Assembly (NCBI RefSeq): GCF_018343775.1
Contig: NZ_CP074349.1
Location: forward strand, 496,001-560,000
Direction of reading: 5' to 3'
Origin: Pseudomonas cichorii
GTDB taxonomy: Bacteria; Pseudomonadota; Gammaproteobacteria; Pseudomonadales; Pseudomonadaceae
DNA length: 64,000 bases
Below, one piece after another: positions 1 to 8,289 of this stretch; position 1 is the first letter of the stretch, and each line of letters starts with the position of its first letter. The notes below the pieces were generated by a model, which saw only the letters and a list, made by a program, of their open reading frames with translations, did not search any database and was not told where the DNA came from. Position numbers and translations under genes: made by a program.

Positions 1-438
1 GCGGCACCTGAGGCTGCCGGCCTGCTCAATACCCTCGGTACACAACTGAATGTCACCCCCGAACAGGCTGTTGGCGGTACGGGCGCTTTACTTGGGTTGG
101 CGAAGAACAAACTCACCGGCCCCGATTATTCCCAACTCACTAAATCCGTTCCGGGACTTGATCAGTTGTCGGGGCTTTCCGCGTTGAATACGCTGGGTGA
201 CGGCGGGCTTGGTGCCTTGCTGGGCGGCAGCGGCAAATCGGGAAGCGGTTCGGCGCTCGGCAGTGCGTTGGGCAATGTGCAGAACATGGATGACGTGAAC
301 AACGCATTCAAGGCGCTGGGCATGGACAGCAGCATGGTCAGCCAGTTTGTGCCGGTGATCCTGCAATACCTCGGCCAGCAAGGCGCCAGCGGCTCCGCAT
401 TGCAGAGCCTGAGCGGTCTATGGGGTGCCGGTAGCTGA
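1..438 (+). CDS. DUF2780 domain protein (5' end cut by window edge)
   Basis: The reading frame is open from base 1, so the gene starts outside the window; about 145 C-terminal residues are visible. The visible part matches the DUF2780 family: an LLGLAKNKL helix near visible residue 30, a VPGLDQL motif, a Gly/Ser-rich central stretch, and a C-terminal helix ending QYLGQQGASG. Such proteins are small, secreted or periplasmic, and of unknown function. A TTG at 97 could be read as a start, but the family-like sequence upstream of it argues against that. The last 21 bases overlap the end of the convergent acyltransferase gene. The family call is fairly safe; no role can be given. Confidence 0.8.
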   Translation, partial: AAPEAAGLLNTLGTQLNVTPEQAVGGTGALLGLAKNKLTGPDYSQLTKSVPGLDQLSGLSALNTLGDGGLGALLGGSGKSGSGSALGSALGNVQNMDDVNNAFKALGMDSSMVSQFVPVILQYLGQQGASGSALQSLSGLWGAGS

Positions 439-1317
439 TTCGTTACGCAAGGCGCTGATATGGGCGTCCTTTTCGATCCAGAGCTGGTTGACCCAGTTCT
501 GGATCCGTTCGCGAAACAGCGGATCGTTCTCGTAGTCGCCTTGCCACAGCGCAGGGTCCAGTTCCCGGGTCTTGATGTCGACGATCACCTTCGGCACTCG
601 CCCGCACAGCATGTCCCAGAACCCCGGAATCCGTGAGCCGGGATACACCACCGTCACATCCAGAATCGCATCCAGTTGTTCGCCCATGGCAGCCAGCACG
701 AACGCTACGCCTCCGGCCTTGGGCTTGAGCAGGTTCTTGTAGGGCGATGCTTGTGCCGCATGTTTGGCTTTTGTGAAGCGTGTGCCTTCCAGATAGTTGA
801 CGATGGTCACCGGCTGGCGCTTGAACAGCTCGCAGGCGGCCTTGGTGATTTCCAGATCCTTGCCCTTGAGTTCCGGGTGCTTTGCCAGGAACGCCTTGCT
901 GTAGCGCTTCATGAACGGGTAATCCAGTCCCCACCAGGCCAGCCCCAGAAACGGTACCCAGATCAGTTCCTTTTTCAGGAAGAACTTGAAGAAGGGTGTG
1001 CGACGGTTGAGCGCCTGTACAAGGGCCGGGATATCAACCCACGACTGATGGTTGCAGATCAGCAGGTAGGAGGTATCGCCGCGCAGGTCTTCGTGGCCGC
1101 GAATCTCCCAGCGGGTCGGGGTGAATGCGCCGAAGATGTATTTGTTGATATGCGCCCAGGTTTCCGCAAACCACATCACCGCCGCTGAGCAGTGATCACG
1201 CATATGCCCCTGGAACAGCAGTTTGAGCAGGGCGCAAACCAATAGCGGGCCGATCAGCACGAGGGTGTTGATCAGCAGCAGAAGGGTGACGAAACAGCCA
1301 CAAAGCACTCGACGCAT
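418..1317 (-). CDS. PlsC-type acyltransferase (YihG-like)
   Basis: This 299-residue protein belongs to the 1-acyl-glycerol-3-phosphate acyltransferase fold. The catalytic H-x4-D motif reads NHQSWVD (His90, Asp95) and the substrate motif EGTRF lies about 75 residues later. A hydrophobic N-terminal segment (about residues 8-35) should anchor it in the inner membrane, with a second nonpolar stretch around the catalytic motif. I chose the ATG at 1317, which has an AGAGAA-like ribosome site; an upstream in-frame start would add 20 polar residues before the membrane anchor. It resembles the YihG/YihG-like acyltransferases more than the essential PlsC, so its acceptor (lysophospholipid or other) is uncertain. 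Its 3' end overlaps the DUF2780 gene. Confidence 0.85.
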   Translation of the reverse strand: MRRVLCGCFVTLLLLINTLVLIGPLLVCALLKLLFQGHMRDHCSAAVMWFAETWAHINKYIFGAFTPTRWEIRGHEDLRGDTSYLLICNHQSWVDIPALVQALNRRTPFFKFFLKKELIWVPFLGLAWWGLDYPFMKRYSKAFLAKHPELKGKDLEITKAACELFKRQPVTIVNYLEGTRFTKAKHAAQASPYKNLLKPKAGGVAFVLAAMGEQLDAILDVTVVYPGSRIPGFWDMLCGRVPKVIVDIKTRELDPALWQGDYENDPLFRERIQNWVNQLWIEKDAHISALRNESATGTP

Positions 1318-1502
1318 AAGGTTCTCTTGAGTCTCTTCAAGGTTGGCAATGATAGAGACACTGATTTGCCGCGCCAATTACACAGGTGCTTACAAATGTT
1401 TCACGCGCTGACGATTATGCTGGTCATATCCGAACAAACTTCAAGTTCGCTGTCTAAAACCGGGCGTCAATAAGGCGCTGCCCCCTGCGAGGAACTTGCC
1501 AC

Positions 1503-2003
1503 GTGAAACCGATTCTGGCGCTGTTGTCCCTGCTGGCGTTGCCTGTCATGGCCGCCGAACCGACGCTGTATGGTCGCTATGAAAACATCAAGGTCGCCGA
1601 GATCGGCCAGACCTTCAAGGCCAAGATGGACACCGGTGCACTGACAGCATCCCTGTCGGCCAAGGACATCGAGTTGTTCCAGCGTGATGGCGAGGACTGG
1701 GTACGTTTCCGTCTGGCGACCAAGGATGCCGACAGGAAAGTCTACGAACACAAGGTTTCCCGCATCAGCACGATCAAGGGCCGCGCTGAGGGCGATGACG
1801 ACGATGAAGCCATCGATTCCGCCAAGCGCCCGGTCGTTGATCTTGAACTGTGCCTGGGCAACAAGAAGCGCACGGTCGAAGTGAACCTTGTGGATCGCAG
1901 CCACTTCAACTATCCATTGCTGATTGGTGCCAAGGCCCTGCGCGAGTTCGATGCCGCAGTAAATCCGGCGCGTCGCTATACCGCTGACCAGCCCGATTGC
2001 TGA
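1503..2003 (+). CDS. RimK-linked retropepsin-like protease (Zn_protease/DUF785 family)
   Basis: A 166-residue protein with a signal peptide (about residues 1-17, ending VMAAEP) and the family motif KMDTGALTAS with Asp43-Thr-Gly-Ala, which resembles the active-site DTGA of retroviral-type aspartic proteases. The family is annotated as ATP-dependent zinc protease, but its members look like single-domain retropepsins. The start is GTG at 1503, with GAGGAA nine bases upstream, and it leads straight into the signal peptide. The conserved C-terminal block LLIGAKALREF is intact. It stands alone between two minus-strand genes. Substrate unknown; periplasmic location is inferred from the signal sequence. 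Confidence 0.8.
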   Translation: MKPILALLSLLALPVMAAEPTLYGRYENIKVAEIGQTFKAKMDTGALTASLSAKDIELFQRDGEDWVRFRLATKDADRKVYEHKVSRISTIKGRAEGDDDDEAIDSAKRPVVDLELCLGNKKRTVEVNLVDRSHFNYPLLIGAKALREFDAAVNPARRYTADQPDC

Positions 2004-2028
2004 TTGACGTCACGGGCTGAAATCGCGA

Positions 2029-2658
2029 TCAAACGAACGGCTGGGTCGCCAGCATCGATGGCCGCTGGCTGACGTCGGCGTACCAGTTGGCCAGCCGCGG
2101 ATAGCTGCTGCGCCAGCGCAGGTCCGGCTGACGGAAGTCCAGATAGCCAAGGGCGGCTGCCACGCTGATGGAGGCTATATCGAAGGATGAGCTGAGTTCG
2201 GTGATTGCGTCCTGCTCGAAATAGCTCAGGGCGCGCTCGATCTTTTCCTGCTGGTTATCGAGCCACTGATCCCAGTGCTTTTCCTGAGGACGCAGCGCCG
2301 TTTCGTAACGGATCAGCAGAGCAGCGTCCATCAGGGCATCGGCCAGCGAAGCCAGGGTCAGACGCCTCCAGCGGGCCGAGCCTTCACGAGGGATCAGCGG
2401 GTTGCCTACGTGCTGGTGATCCAGATAGTCGAGGATCACCCGGCTGTCATGAATGATATTGCCGTCAGCCAGGCGCAAGGCCGGGATCTTGCCAGCAGGA
2501 TTGTCATCGTTGAGTTCGGCAGAAGGGTTGACCGGTGTGAGCAGTGTCGTCTGCAACTTCACTCTGTCGAGCTGTCCGGTTTCATGCAGCAGGACAACCA
2601 CCTTGCGGGCGAAGGGAGAAGCTGGGTTGGAATACAACGTCATGGTAGGTGCTGACAT
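2029..2658 (-). CDS. Glutathione S-transferase family protein
   Basis: This 209-residue protein has the two-domain GST layout. The N-terminal thioredoxin-like domain starts MTLYSNPASPFARKV (the Ser/Pro region that contacts glutathione), continues with the NPAGKIPAL block, and reaches the DSRVILDYLD helix that binds the gamma-glutamyl group. The helical C-terminal domain follows from about residue 90 and carries the DIASISVAAALGYLDFR motif typical of GST C-domains. It probably conjugates or reduces small electrophiles in the cytoplasm; the substrate cannot be read from sequence. It is a single gene, convergent with the upstream protease-like gene. Confidence 0.88.
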   Translation of the reverse strand: MSAPTMTLYSNPASPFARKVVVLLHETGQLDRVKLQTTLLTPVNPSAELNDDNPAGKIPALRLADGNIIHDSRVILDYLDHQHVGNPLIPREGSARWRRLTLASLADALMDAALLIRYETALRPQEKHWDQWLDNQQEKIERALSYFEQDAITELSSSFDIASISVAAALGYLDFRQPDLRWRSSYPRLANWYADVSQRPSMLATQPFV

Positions 2659-2720
2659 GAATGTTCCTCGGCGGGTACAGATTCATAGACTAGTCAGCGG
2701 GCTGTGGGTCTGCAATCCGG

Positions 2721-2777
2721 TTTTCGCGAATGAATTCGCTCCTGCGAGGTGGCGTAGGAGCCAATTCATTCGCTAAA
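2721..2777. repeat. REP palindrome pair (GAATTCATTCGCGAA family)
   Basis: The core TTCGCGAATGAATTCGCTCCT is followed, after a short spacer, by its inverted partner GTAGGAGCCAATTCATTCGC. This is one of six sites in the window that carry the same 23-bp element alone or as an inverted pair (REPIN-like). It sits between the GST gene and the siderophore locus. Confidence 0.8.
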
Positions 2778-2782
2778 AAAGG

Positions 2783-2950
2783 TCATCCCCGACGTTTCAT
2801 CAATCCCCGAATACTCAACCCCGCCGCAATCCCCATCCCGACCCAGGCCAGGGTATCCCACCAGCCATCGCCCAGCAGGGCCATGAACAAGCCCGCGCCT
2901 GTCAGCGCGCCAACCAGACCGGGCACGGCAAAGGTCGAGCCCTTTTTCAT
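2783..2950 (-). CDS. Small two-helix membrane protein at the end of the siderophore operon
   Basis: A 55-residue protein with two hydrophobic segments (about residues 7-26 and 33-49) and a basic C-terminus (MKRRG). The start ATG at 2950 overlaps the stop of the upstream PepSY gene as ATGA, so the two are translationally coupled. No family with a known function is recognised. Its position suggests an accessory role to the inner-membrane ferrisiderophore reductase, which is inference from coupling only. Confidence 0.65.
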   Translation of the reverse strand: MKKGSTFAVPGLVGALTGAGLFMALLGDGWWDTLAWVGMGIAAGLSIRGLMKRRG

Positions 2951-4053
2951 GGTTTCACCTGCGTTCGACGTCTTACCCACCACAGATAAAGCCCGCTTCC
3001 CAGCACGATGATGGTCAGTACATCCAGCGCCGCCCACAGAATCTTCATCGGCATGCCGCCGTAATCACCGAAGTGTAACGGCTGCGACATGCCCAGAGCA
3101 TCCATGTACCAGGGCCGTTCGACGATGGCGGTGACCTGCAGGGTCTGGGCGTCGATCAAGACCGGCGTCGCCAGGTGAGCGGTCAGGTGCGTGTCGCCCT
3201 TGAGGAACACGGCGTAATGGTGTTCGCTGGAAAAGCGCGTGCCGGGGAAGGCGATGAAATCCGGTTTCATGCCCGGCACGGCGGTTTCGGCGATGTCCAG
3301 CAGGCGTGTGGCAGGGGCTCGCTGGAGCAGCGGCGGGGCGTCGCGGTACGGTTCGATCATGGTCGCCAGAGCATCGTTGCGCCACGAGGCAATCAACAGA
3401 TCGGCGCAGGCACTGATCACTCCGGTCACACCCACCACCAGCGCCCAGGTCAGGGTCACAACGCCGATCAGGTTATGCAGGTCCAGCCAGCGGGTGCGCG
3501 TGGACTTGCCTGCGCGCACGGTGCCGAATTCAAGCTTGCGCATGAAAGGCGCATACAGCACGGTCCCGGAAACAATCGCGACCACAAACAGTAACCCCAT
3601 GAATGCCAGCAACAGTTTGCCCGGCAGCTCGGCATACATATCCACATGCAGGCGCAGCATGACCATCATGAAGCCGCCGTTGGCCGACGGCATTTCCTGG
3701 GCTTCACCGGTACGGGCATCCAGAGCGAAGGTATGGGACGAATTGGGTTCGGTGCCTGCCGTCGCTGCGGTAATTGCCATGACGCCATTGGGATCGTCTT
3801 CGTCCCAGCCGAAATACTGCAGCACTTCACCGGGCCGGTGGGCCTCGGCGGCCTGAACCAGTTGTTCAAGGTTCAGGCGCGGTGTGTCGGCGGGCATTTC
3901 CCGGTAGTGCGGTGCATCGCCCAGCAGATGGTCAATCTCGTGATGAAAGATCAGCGGCAGGCCGGTGATCGCCAGCATCAGCAGGAACAGTGTGCAGATC
4001 AGGCTGCTCCAGGTATGGATGATGGACCAGCGGCGCACGGTTTGGCTTTTCAT
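2947..4053 (-). CDS. PepSY-associated TM protein, FoxB-like ferrisiderophore reductase
   Basis: A 368-residue inner-membrane protein with four predicted helices (about residues 15-37, 145-167, 190-215, 340-360) and a large periplasmic PepSY-type region. Histidines in or next to the helices (IHTW, RLHVDMY, DLHNLIG, PLHFGDYGG) are the heme-type pattern of this family. FoxB of P. aeruginosa has this fold and reduces ferric siderophores such as ferrioxamine in the periplasm. The chosen ATG at 4053 begins MKSQTVRRW; an 11-residue upstream extension is less likely. The gene follows the TonB receptor after a 61-bp gap holding a hairpin, and overlaps the next small gene by 4 bp. The FoxB equivalence rests on locus order and topology. 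Confidence 0.82.
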   Translation of the reverse strand: MKSQTVRRWSIIHTWSSLICTLFLLMLAITGLPLIFHHEIDHLLGDAPHYREMPADTPRLNLEQLVQAAEAHRPGEVLQYFGWDEDDPNGVMAITAATAGTEPNSSHTFALDARTGEAQEMPSANGGFMMVMLRLHVDMYAELPGKLLLAFMGLLFVVAIVSGTVLYAPFMRKLEFGTVRAGKSTRTRWLDLHNLIGVVTLTWALVVGVTGVISACADLLIASWRNDALATMIEPYRDAPPLLQRAPATRLLDIAETAVPGMKPDFIAFPGTRFSSEHHYAVFLKGDTHLTAHLATPVLIDAQTLQVTAIVERPWYMDALGMSQPLHFGDYGGMPMKILWAALDVLTIIVLGSGLYLWWVRRRTQVKP

Positions 4054-4070
4054 TGCATGTTCCAAAAGCA

Positions 4071-4099
4071 AAAGGCCCGCTGACAATCAGAGGGCCTTT
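4071..4099 (-). terminator. Hairpin between receptor and PepSY reductase genes
   Basis: AAAGGCCC and GGGCCTTT form an 8-bp stem around a 13-base loop. On the minus strand the stem is followed by a T-rich run (TTTTGCTTTT). It lies within an operon, so it probably lets only part of the transcripts reach the reductase gene. Confidence 0.6.
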
Positions 4100-4114
4100 G
4101 GAATGTGTGTCAAA

Positions 4115-6532
4115 TCACCACTTGTAATTGACGCTGGCGACGACGTTGCGCTGATCGCCGTAGTAGCACCAGAAGCCATCGCAGGTTGCCAGGTAGTCCT
4201 TGTTGAAAATGTTCTTGGCATCCACTGCCACCGAAGCCCCTTTCAGGCTGCTGGCCAGGCGGCCCAGGTCGTAATGTACCGAAGCGTCGTAGACGGTGTA
4301 GGAGCCTACATGGCCCAGAGCGGTATTGCTCTGGTTGCCATAAGTGTCACCCACATAACGTACGCCTGCGCCGACGCCGAATCCATCGAGTGCGCCGTTG
4401 TGCCAGGTGTAGTCAGCCCAGGCCGTGGCCTGATTGCGCGGTACTTGCGGGACACGGTTGCCCTTGTCGTCACCCTTGAGGATTTCGCTGTCGGTGTAGG
4501 TATAGGAACTGATCAGCTTCAGGTTGTCAGTCACGTCCGAAGTGGCTTCAAGCTCCAGGCCACGGACCTTGATCTCGCCGATCTGACTGGTGATGTTGTT
4601 CTCGGTGATCGATACGTTCTTCTGGCGCAGGTCGAATACGGCCGCCGTCAGCAGGGTTCTGGAGCCGGGTGGTTGATACTTCAGGCCTGCTTCGTACTGA
4701 CGGCCTTCGGTGGGTTTGAACGACTCGGTGGCGCTGACGCCTGCGCCGGTCGCAGGCTGAAACGACTCGGTGTAGGAAATATACGGCGTGAAGCCGTTAT
4801 CGAAGACATAACTCAAGCCCGCGTTGGCGCTGAAGTTTTTGTCGCGCTGGGTGCTGGTCACATCGTTGTTGTTATAGAACTTTGTGCCGGTATGCACCCA
4901 GTCTTCACGACCGCCCAGGGTCAGGCGCCACTTGTCCAGAGAGATCTGGTCTTGTGCATAAAGGCCGGTCTGCCGGGTTTTCTGGTTGTAGTCGTACAGT
5001 GACGAATAGAGCACGTTGGAGAAGTCAGCGCCGTACACCGGGCGGTTGACGTTGGTGCCTGGAACGTTGCCAAAGCCATACAGCCACTGGTAGTTGGTAT
5101 TGGAGCGCTGATGGTCCAGACCCAGCAATACGGTATGGCTCAAGGCACCGGTCTGGAAGTCGGCCTGGAAGTTGTTGTCCACGGCAAACTGGCTGATGTC
5201 TTCGTTGACCACGCCTGTGGTGCGCCCGATGTTGCCGTTCGCATCGACGGCGGTCGGACCATTGTTGACGCTCAAGGCCTGGAACGACAGATCGCTCTTG
5301 GTGTAACGCAGGTTCTGGCGGAACTGCCAGACATCGTTCAGACGATGATCGAATGCGTAGCCCAGCGCGTAGTAGGTGCGGTCATAGAATTCCCAGTCCG
5401 GATCCCCCAGGTTCTTGTGATGGGAAATCCTGCCGCTGGCCGACTCCAGCTTTGTACCCTGCAAGGGCAGGAACTGGCCGGTGATCCCGGTATCGTCACG
5501 GGTGTATTGGGAGATGAACGTCAGGTGCGTGTCGTCATCGATATTCCAGGTCACGCTGGGCGCAATGTTGTAGCGCTTGTCCGGGATGTGGTCGATGGCC
5601 GAGCCGCTGTCACGCACGACACCGCTGACGCGATACAGGAACTGGCCTTCATCGTCGATCTTGCCGGTGCTGTCGAAATTGATCTGCTTGTGTTCATTGT
5701 TGCCGACCTGCAGGCCGACTTCGTTGCTGCTTTCGGCTTGCGGGCGGCGGCTGACCATGTCGAGCATGCCGCCTGGAGGTGTCTGGCCGTAGACCGAGGA
5801 CGACGGGCCGCGCAGGACCGCGATGCGCTCAAGGTTCCATGGCTCGGGCTTGGGGTTGGCATAGGAGCCGACCGGCATGGGCAGGCCGTCGAGGAACTGG
5901 GTCGGGACAAAGCCGCGAATCCGCAGCCAGTCGTTGCGCGAGTCGGAGCCATAACCGCTGCTGACGACGCCAGCGGTATAGCGCAGGGCATCATTGAGGT
6001 TGAGTACGGAGCGATCATCCATTTGCTGGCGGGTCACCACAGAGATCGAACGCGGCGCCTCGACGATAGGTGTGTCTGTCTTGCTGCCGGCCGCCGTGCG
6101 GGTCGCGGTATAACCCGTGACAGGGCCCCATGCGGTTTCATTGTCACCCTGCGAGCCCTGAATGGTGGTTTCCGGCAAGGCCAGTGTCCCTTCCGGTGCG
6201 GCTTCCAGGCTGTAAGTGCCTGCGCTGCTCTGCACCAGTTGCAGCCCTGTGCCACGCAAGGCCTGACGCATGGCCGCAGTGGCCTCGAACTGACCTTGCA
6301 CCGGTGCTGACGTGCGACCGCTGACCAGCGATGGGTTGATCGCCAGGGCCAGGCCTGCCTGACTGGCAATCTGATTCAGCGTGGTGGACAGCGCGGCGGC
6401 GGGCAGGTTGTAGGCGCGAACGCTTGAAGCCTGTTCGGCGGCAATCGGCGCGGTGCTCACCAGCGGTGCGCCGAAGGCGATTGCCAATGCCAGCAGGCTG
6501 GGACGCATAAGGGTTTCAAGCGGGCGAGACAT
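4115..6532 (-). CDS. TonB-dependent siderophore receptor with STN domain (FoxA/FiuA type)
   Basis: An 805-residue outer-membrane receptor. It has a signal peptide (about 1-32), a secretin/TonB short N-terminal (STN) domain (about 38-110) that signals to the FecR-type anti-sigma factor, a plug with the RSISVVTRQQMDDR and LRGPSSSVYGQ motifs, and a 22-strand barrel with KPTEGRQYEAGLKY. It ends in an aromatic residue (YKW), as barrel proteins do. Length and motifs fit hydroxamate-siderophore receptors such as FoxA (ferrioxamine) or FiuA (ferrichrome). The presence of STN plus adjacent sigma and anti-sigma genes shows that the ligand induces its own uptake. Gene order matches the fox locus; the actual ligand is not proven. 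Confidence 0.9.
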   Translation of the reverse strand: MSRPLETLMRPSLLALAIAFGAPLVSTAPIAAEQASSVRAYNLPAAALSTTLNQIASQAGLALAINPSLVSGRTSAPVQGQFEATAAMRQALRGTGLQLVQSSAGTYSLEAAPEGTLALPETTIQGSQGDNETAWGPVTGYTATRTAAGSKTDTPIVEAPRSISVVTRQQMDDRSVLNLNDALRYTAGVVSSGYGSDSRNDWLRIRGFVPTQFLDGLPMPVGSYANPKPEPWNLERIAVLRGPSSSVYGQTPPGGMLDMVSRRPQAESSNEVGLQVGNNEHKQINFDSTGKIDDEGQFLYRVSGVVRDSGSAIDHIPDKRYNIAPSVTWNIDDDTHLTFISQYTRDDTGITGQFLPLQGTKLESASGRISHHKNLGDPDWEFYDRTYYALGYAFDHRLNDVWQFRQNLRYTKSDLSFQALSVNNGPTAVDANGNIGRTTGVVNEDISQFAVDNNFQADFQTGALSHTVLLGLDHQRSNTNYQWLYGFGNVPGTNVNRPVYGADFSNVLYSSLYDYNQKTRQTGLYAQDQISLDKWRLTLGGREDWVHTGTKFYNNNDVTSTQRDKNFSANAGLSYVFDNGFTPYISYTESFQPATGAGVSATESFKPTEGRQYEAGLKYQPPGSRTLLTAAVFDLRQKNVSITENNITSQIGEIKVRGLELEATSDVTDNLKLISSYTYTDSEILKGDDKGNRVPQVPRNQATAWADYTWHNGALDGFGVGAGVRYVGDTYGNQSNTALGHVGSYTVYDASVHYDLGRLASSLKGASVAVDAKNIFNKDYLATCDGFWCYYGDQRNVVASVNYKW

Positions 6533-6620
6533 ACAAGGCTCCAGGGCAAACGGTATCTATTGCCTCTCTGCCGCACGAGTCTGAAAAAGTGACAGGGCTG
6601 CTGGTGAAAATATTTCGGGA

Positions 6621-7619
6621 TCAGGGTTTTTCGGGCGATGCGCCGTCGTTTTGCCCGGTCCGGGCCTGGACTTTCACCCACCATGGCGTGTGCTGCACGA
6701 TCTGCACCGGCAAGGTCGGCGTCAAGGCCTTGAGGGCCAGATCGGTATTGCCCAGCGGGAAGCTGCCGGTAATCCGCAGGTCCGCGACCTGAGGCGACAC
6801 ACCCAGATAACCGACCCGGTAGCGGCTCAGTTCGTCGAGCATGTCGCCCAGGCGGGCGTTGTCCATGACCAGCATGCCGCGGGTCCAGGCATCGACGCCT
6901 GAAGGCAGGCTCAGCAGCGGGCCGAGCCCGTTTGCCGTCAGCAGGACCTGCTGGCCCTCGCGCAAGACCTGCTCGTTGCCGTTGTCACGAGGGTTGGCCG
7001 CGACTGCCGATTGCAGCACGCTCAGACGCGTGCCATCGGTTTCGCGCCTGACGAGGAAGCGAGTGCCCAGGGCGCGCATCCTGCCGTCGCTGGTTTCGAC
7101 GATGAAGGGGCGTGGATCGTCATGGTTGCCGGTTTCGACCAGTATTTCCCCATCCTGCAGCACGACCCGACGCTGTTGCGCGTCGTAGTGAACATCGATT
7201 GCGCTGTGGGTATTGAGACGAATCAGGGTGTTGTCCGCCAGACGAATGTCCCGCTGTTCGCCGGTTGCGGTACGCTGGTCGGCCAGCCAGTAATCCAGCG
7301 GCAGGTAGCGCTCGCTCATGAACAGCGCCAGCCCGCAGCTCAGCAATATTCCGGCGAGCCCACCGCCCAATTTGCGTACGCGACGGCGAAGGGTGCCGGG
7401 TGATTGTTGCAAGGCCTTGCGTGCGGGACCTGCGGGAATGGCGAAGCGCTGGTTGAGCATGCCCAACTGGCTCCAGGCCCGGGCGTGCTCTTCGTTGGCG
7501 GCCAGCCATTTGCTGAATTCGTCTTGCTCGATCCCGTCGCCGGAATCCAGGCACAGTTGCCACGCAATGGCGGCATCCAGCACGTGGGCGGAAACGGGTC
7601 TTGAACCCGCGAATTTCAT
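6621..7619 (-). CDS. FecR-family anti-sigma factor/transmembrane sensor (FoxR-like)
   Basis: A 332-residue protein with the FecR layout: a cytoplasmic N-terminal sigma-binding region with the DUF4880-type WLAANEEHARAWSQL motif (about residues 30-50), one membrane helix (about 95-112), and a periplasmic FecR domain with the GEQRDIRLADNTLIRLNT block. A C-terminal STN-like region contacts the receptor. The chosen ATG at 7619 overlaps the sigma-factor stop as ATGA, as in most fecIR pairs. It should hold the sigma factor inactive until the ligand-loaded receptor signals through its STN domain. It lies 88 bp upstream of the receptor gene, in the same direction. Confidence 0.9.
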   Translation of the reverse strand: MKFAGSRPVSAHVLDAAIAWQLCLDSGDGIEQDEFSKWLAANEEHARAWSQLGMLNQRFAIPAGPARKALQQSPGTLRRRVRKLGGGLAGILLSCGLALFMSERYLPLDYWLADQRTATGEQRDIRLADNTLIRLNTHSAIDVHYDAQQRRVVLQDGEILVETGNHDDPRPFIVETSDGRMRALGTRFLVRRETDGTRLSVLQSAVAANPRDNGNEQVLREGQQVLLTANGLGPLLSLPSGVDAWTRGMLVMDNARLGDMLDELSRYRVGYLGVSPQVADLRITGSFPLGNTDLALKALTPTLPVQIVQHTPWWVKVQARTGQNDGASPEKP

Positions 7620-8134
7620 GTCGGCTCGCCATAAAGGGCGATGTAGCACTGGCGCATGGCCTGGGCCAGGTATTGCCGCACCCGTGAAACCGAAACCCCC
7701 AGACGCTCGGCGATTTCGCCATGGCTCAGGCCGTCCAGACGGTTGTACAGAAACGCCGCCCGGGCTTTGCTCGACAGCTTGTCCAGCATCCGGTCGATGG
7801 CCTTGAGGTCTTCAAGGATCAGTAATTGATCCTGCGGGGAAGGGTGTTCGGCTTCCGGGATCAGCATCAGCTCATTGAGATAAGCCTGTTCCAGCGCTGC
7901 GCGGCGGAAATAGTCGAACAACAGACCTTTGGCGATCGCTGCCAGAAAGGCGCGTGGTTCATTCGGGGTCTTGAGTTCGTCACGTCCCAGCAGGCGTACG
8001 AAAGTGTCCTGGCTCAGGTCTTCGGCCCGCTGCGGGCAGGCCACATTGCGTCGAAGCCAGGCCAGCAGCCAGCTGCGATGGTCGCGATACAACACGCCAA
8101 CGATCTCGTTATGAGTGCTTGGGGCTGACGACAC
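7616..8134 (-). CDS. FecI-type ECF sigma factor (FoxI-like)
   Basis: A 172-residue ECF sigma factor. Region 2 contains WLRRNVACPQRAEDLSQDTFVRLL, here given only to locate it (about residues 25-48), and region 4 has the GLSHGEIAERLGVSVSRVRQYL helix-turn-helix near residues 133-155. It should direct RNA polymerase to the adjacent receptor gene when iron is scarce and the siderophore is present. I chose the GTG at 8134, because the alternative upstream extension is Arg/Ser-rich and crosses the Fur box. It is first in the operon and overlaps the anti-sigma gene by 4 bp. Confidence 0.88.
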   Translation of the reverse strand: MSSAPSTHNEIVGVLYRDHRSWLLAWLRRNVACPQRAEDLSQDTFVRLLGRDELKTPNEPRAFLAAIAKGLLFDYFRRAALEQAYLNELMLIPEAEHPSPQDQLLILEDLKAIDRMLDKLSSKARAAFLYNRLDGLSHGEIAERLGVSVSRVRQYLAQAMRQCYIALYGEPT

Positions 8135-8160
8135 GAATGGCCTCGAATGGAAATGTGTTA

Positions 8161-8179
8161 AATAACGAGAACGATTCGC
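8161..8179 (-). promoter_or_regulatory. Fur box upstream of the ECF sigma gene
   Basis: AATAACGAGAACGATTCGC matches the 19-bp Fur consensus GATAATGATAATCATTATC at 12 positions by my count, and begins 27 bp upstream of the chosen sigma-factor start. It explains iron repression of the whole locus. Confidence 0.65.
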
Positions 8180-8230
8180 GATTCTGTCAGAGCGCGTGGA
8201 TACTGGCAATTGACGCTTATCGGAATACCG

Positions 8231-8282
8231 ACTTCGCGAATGAATTCGCTCCTGCACCTGTGGGCGAATTCATTCGCGAAAC
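8231..8282. repeat. REP palindrome pair (GAATTCATTCGCGAA family)
   Basis: Two inverted copies, TTCGCGAATGAATTCGCTCCT and GCGAATTCATTCGCGAA, lie close together between the sigma-factor promoter and the end of the DeoR-type gene. Confidence 0.8.
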
Positions 8283-8289
8283 AATAAGA

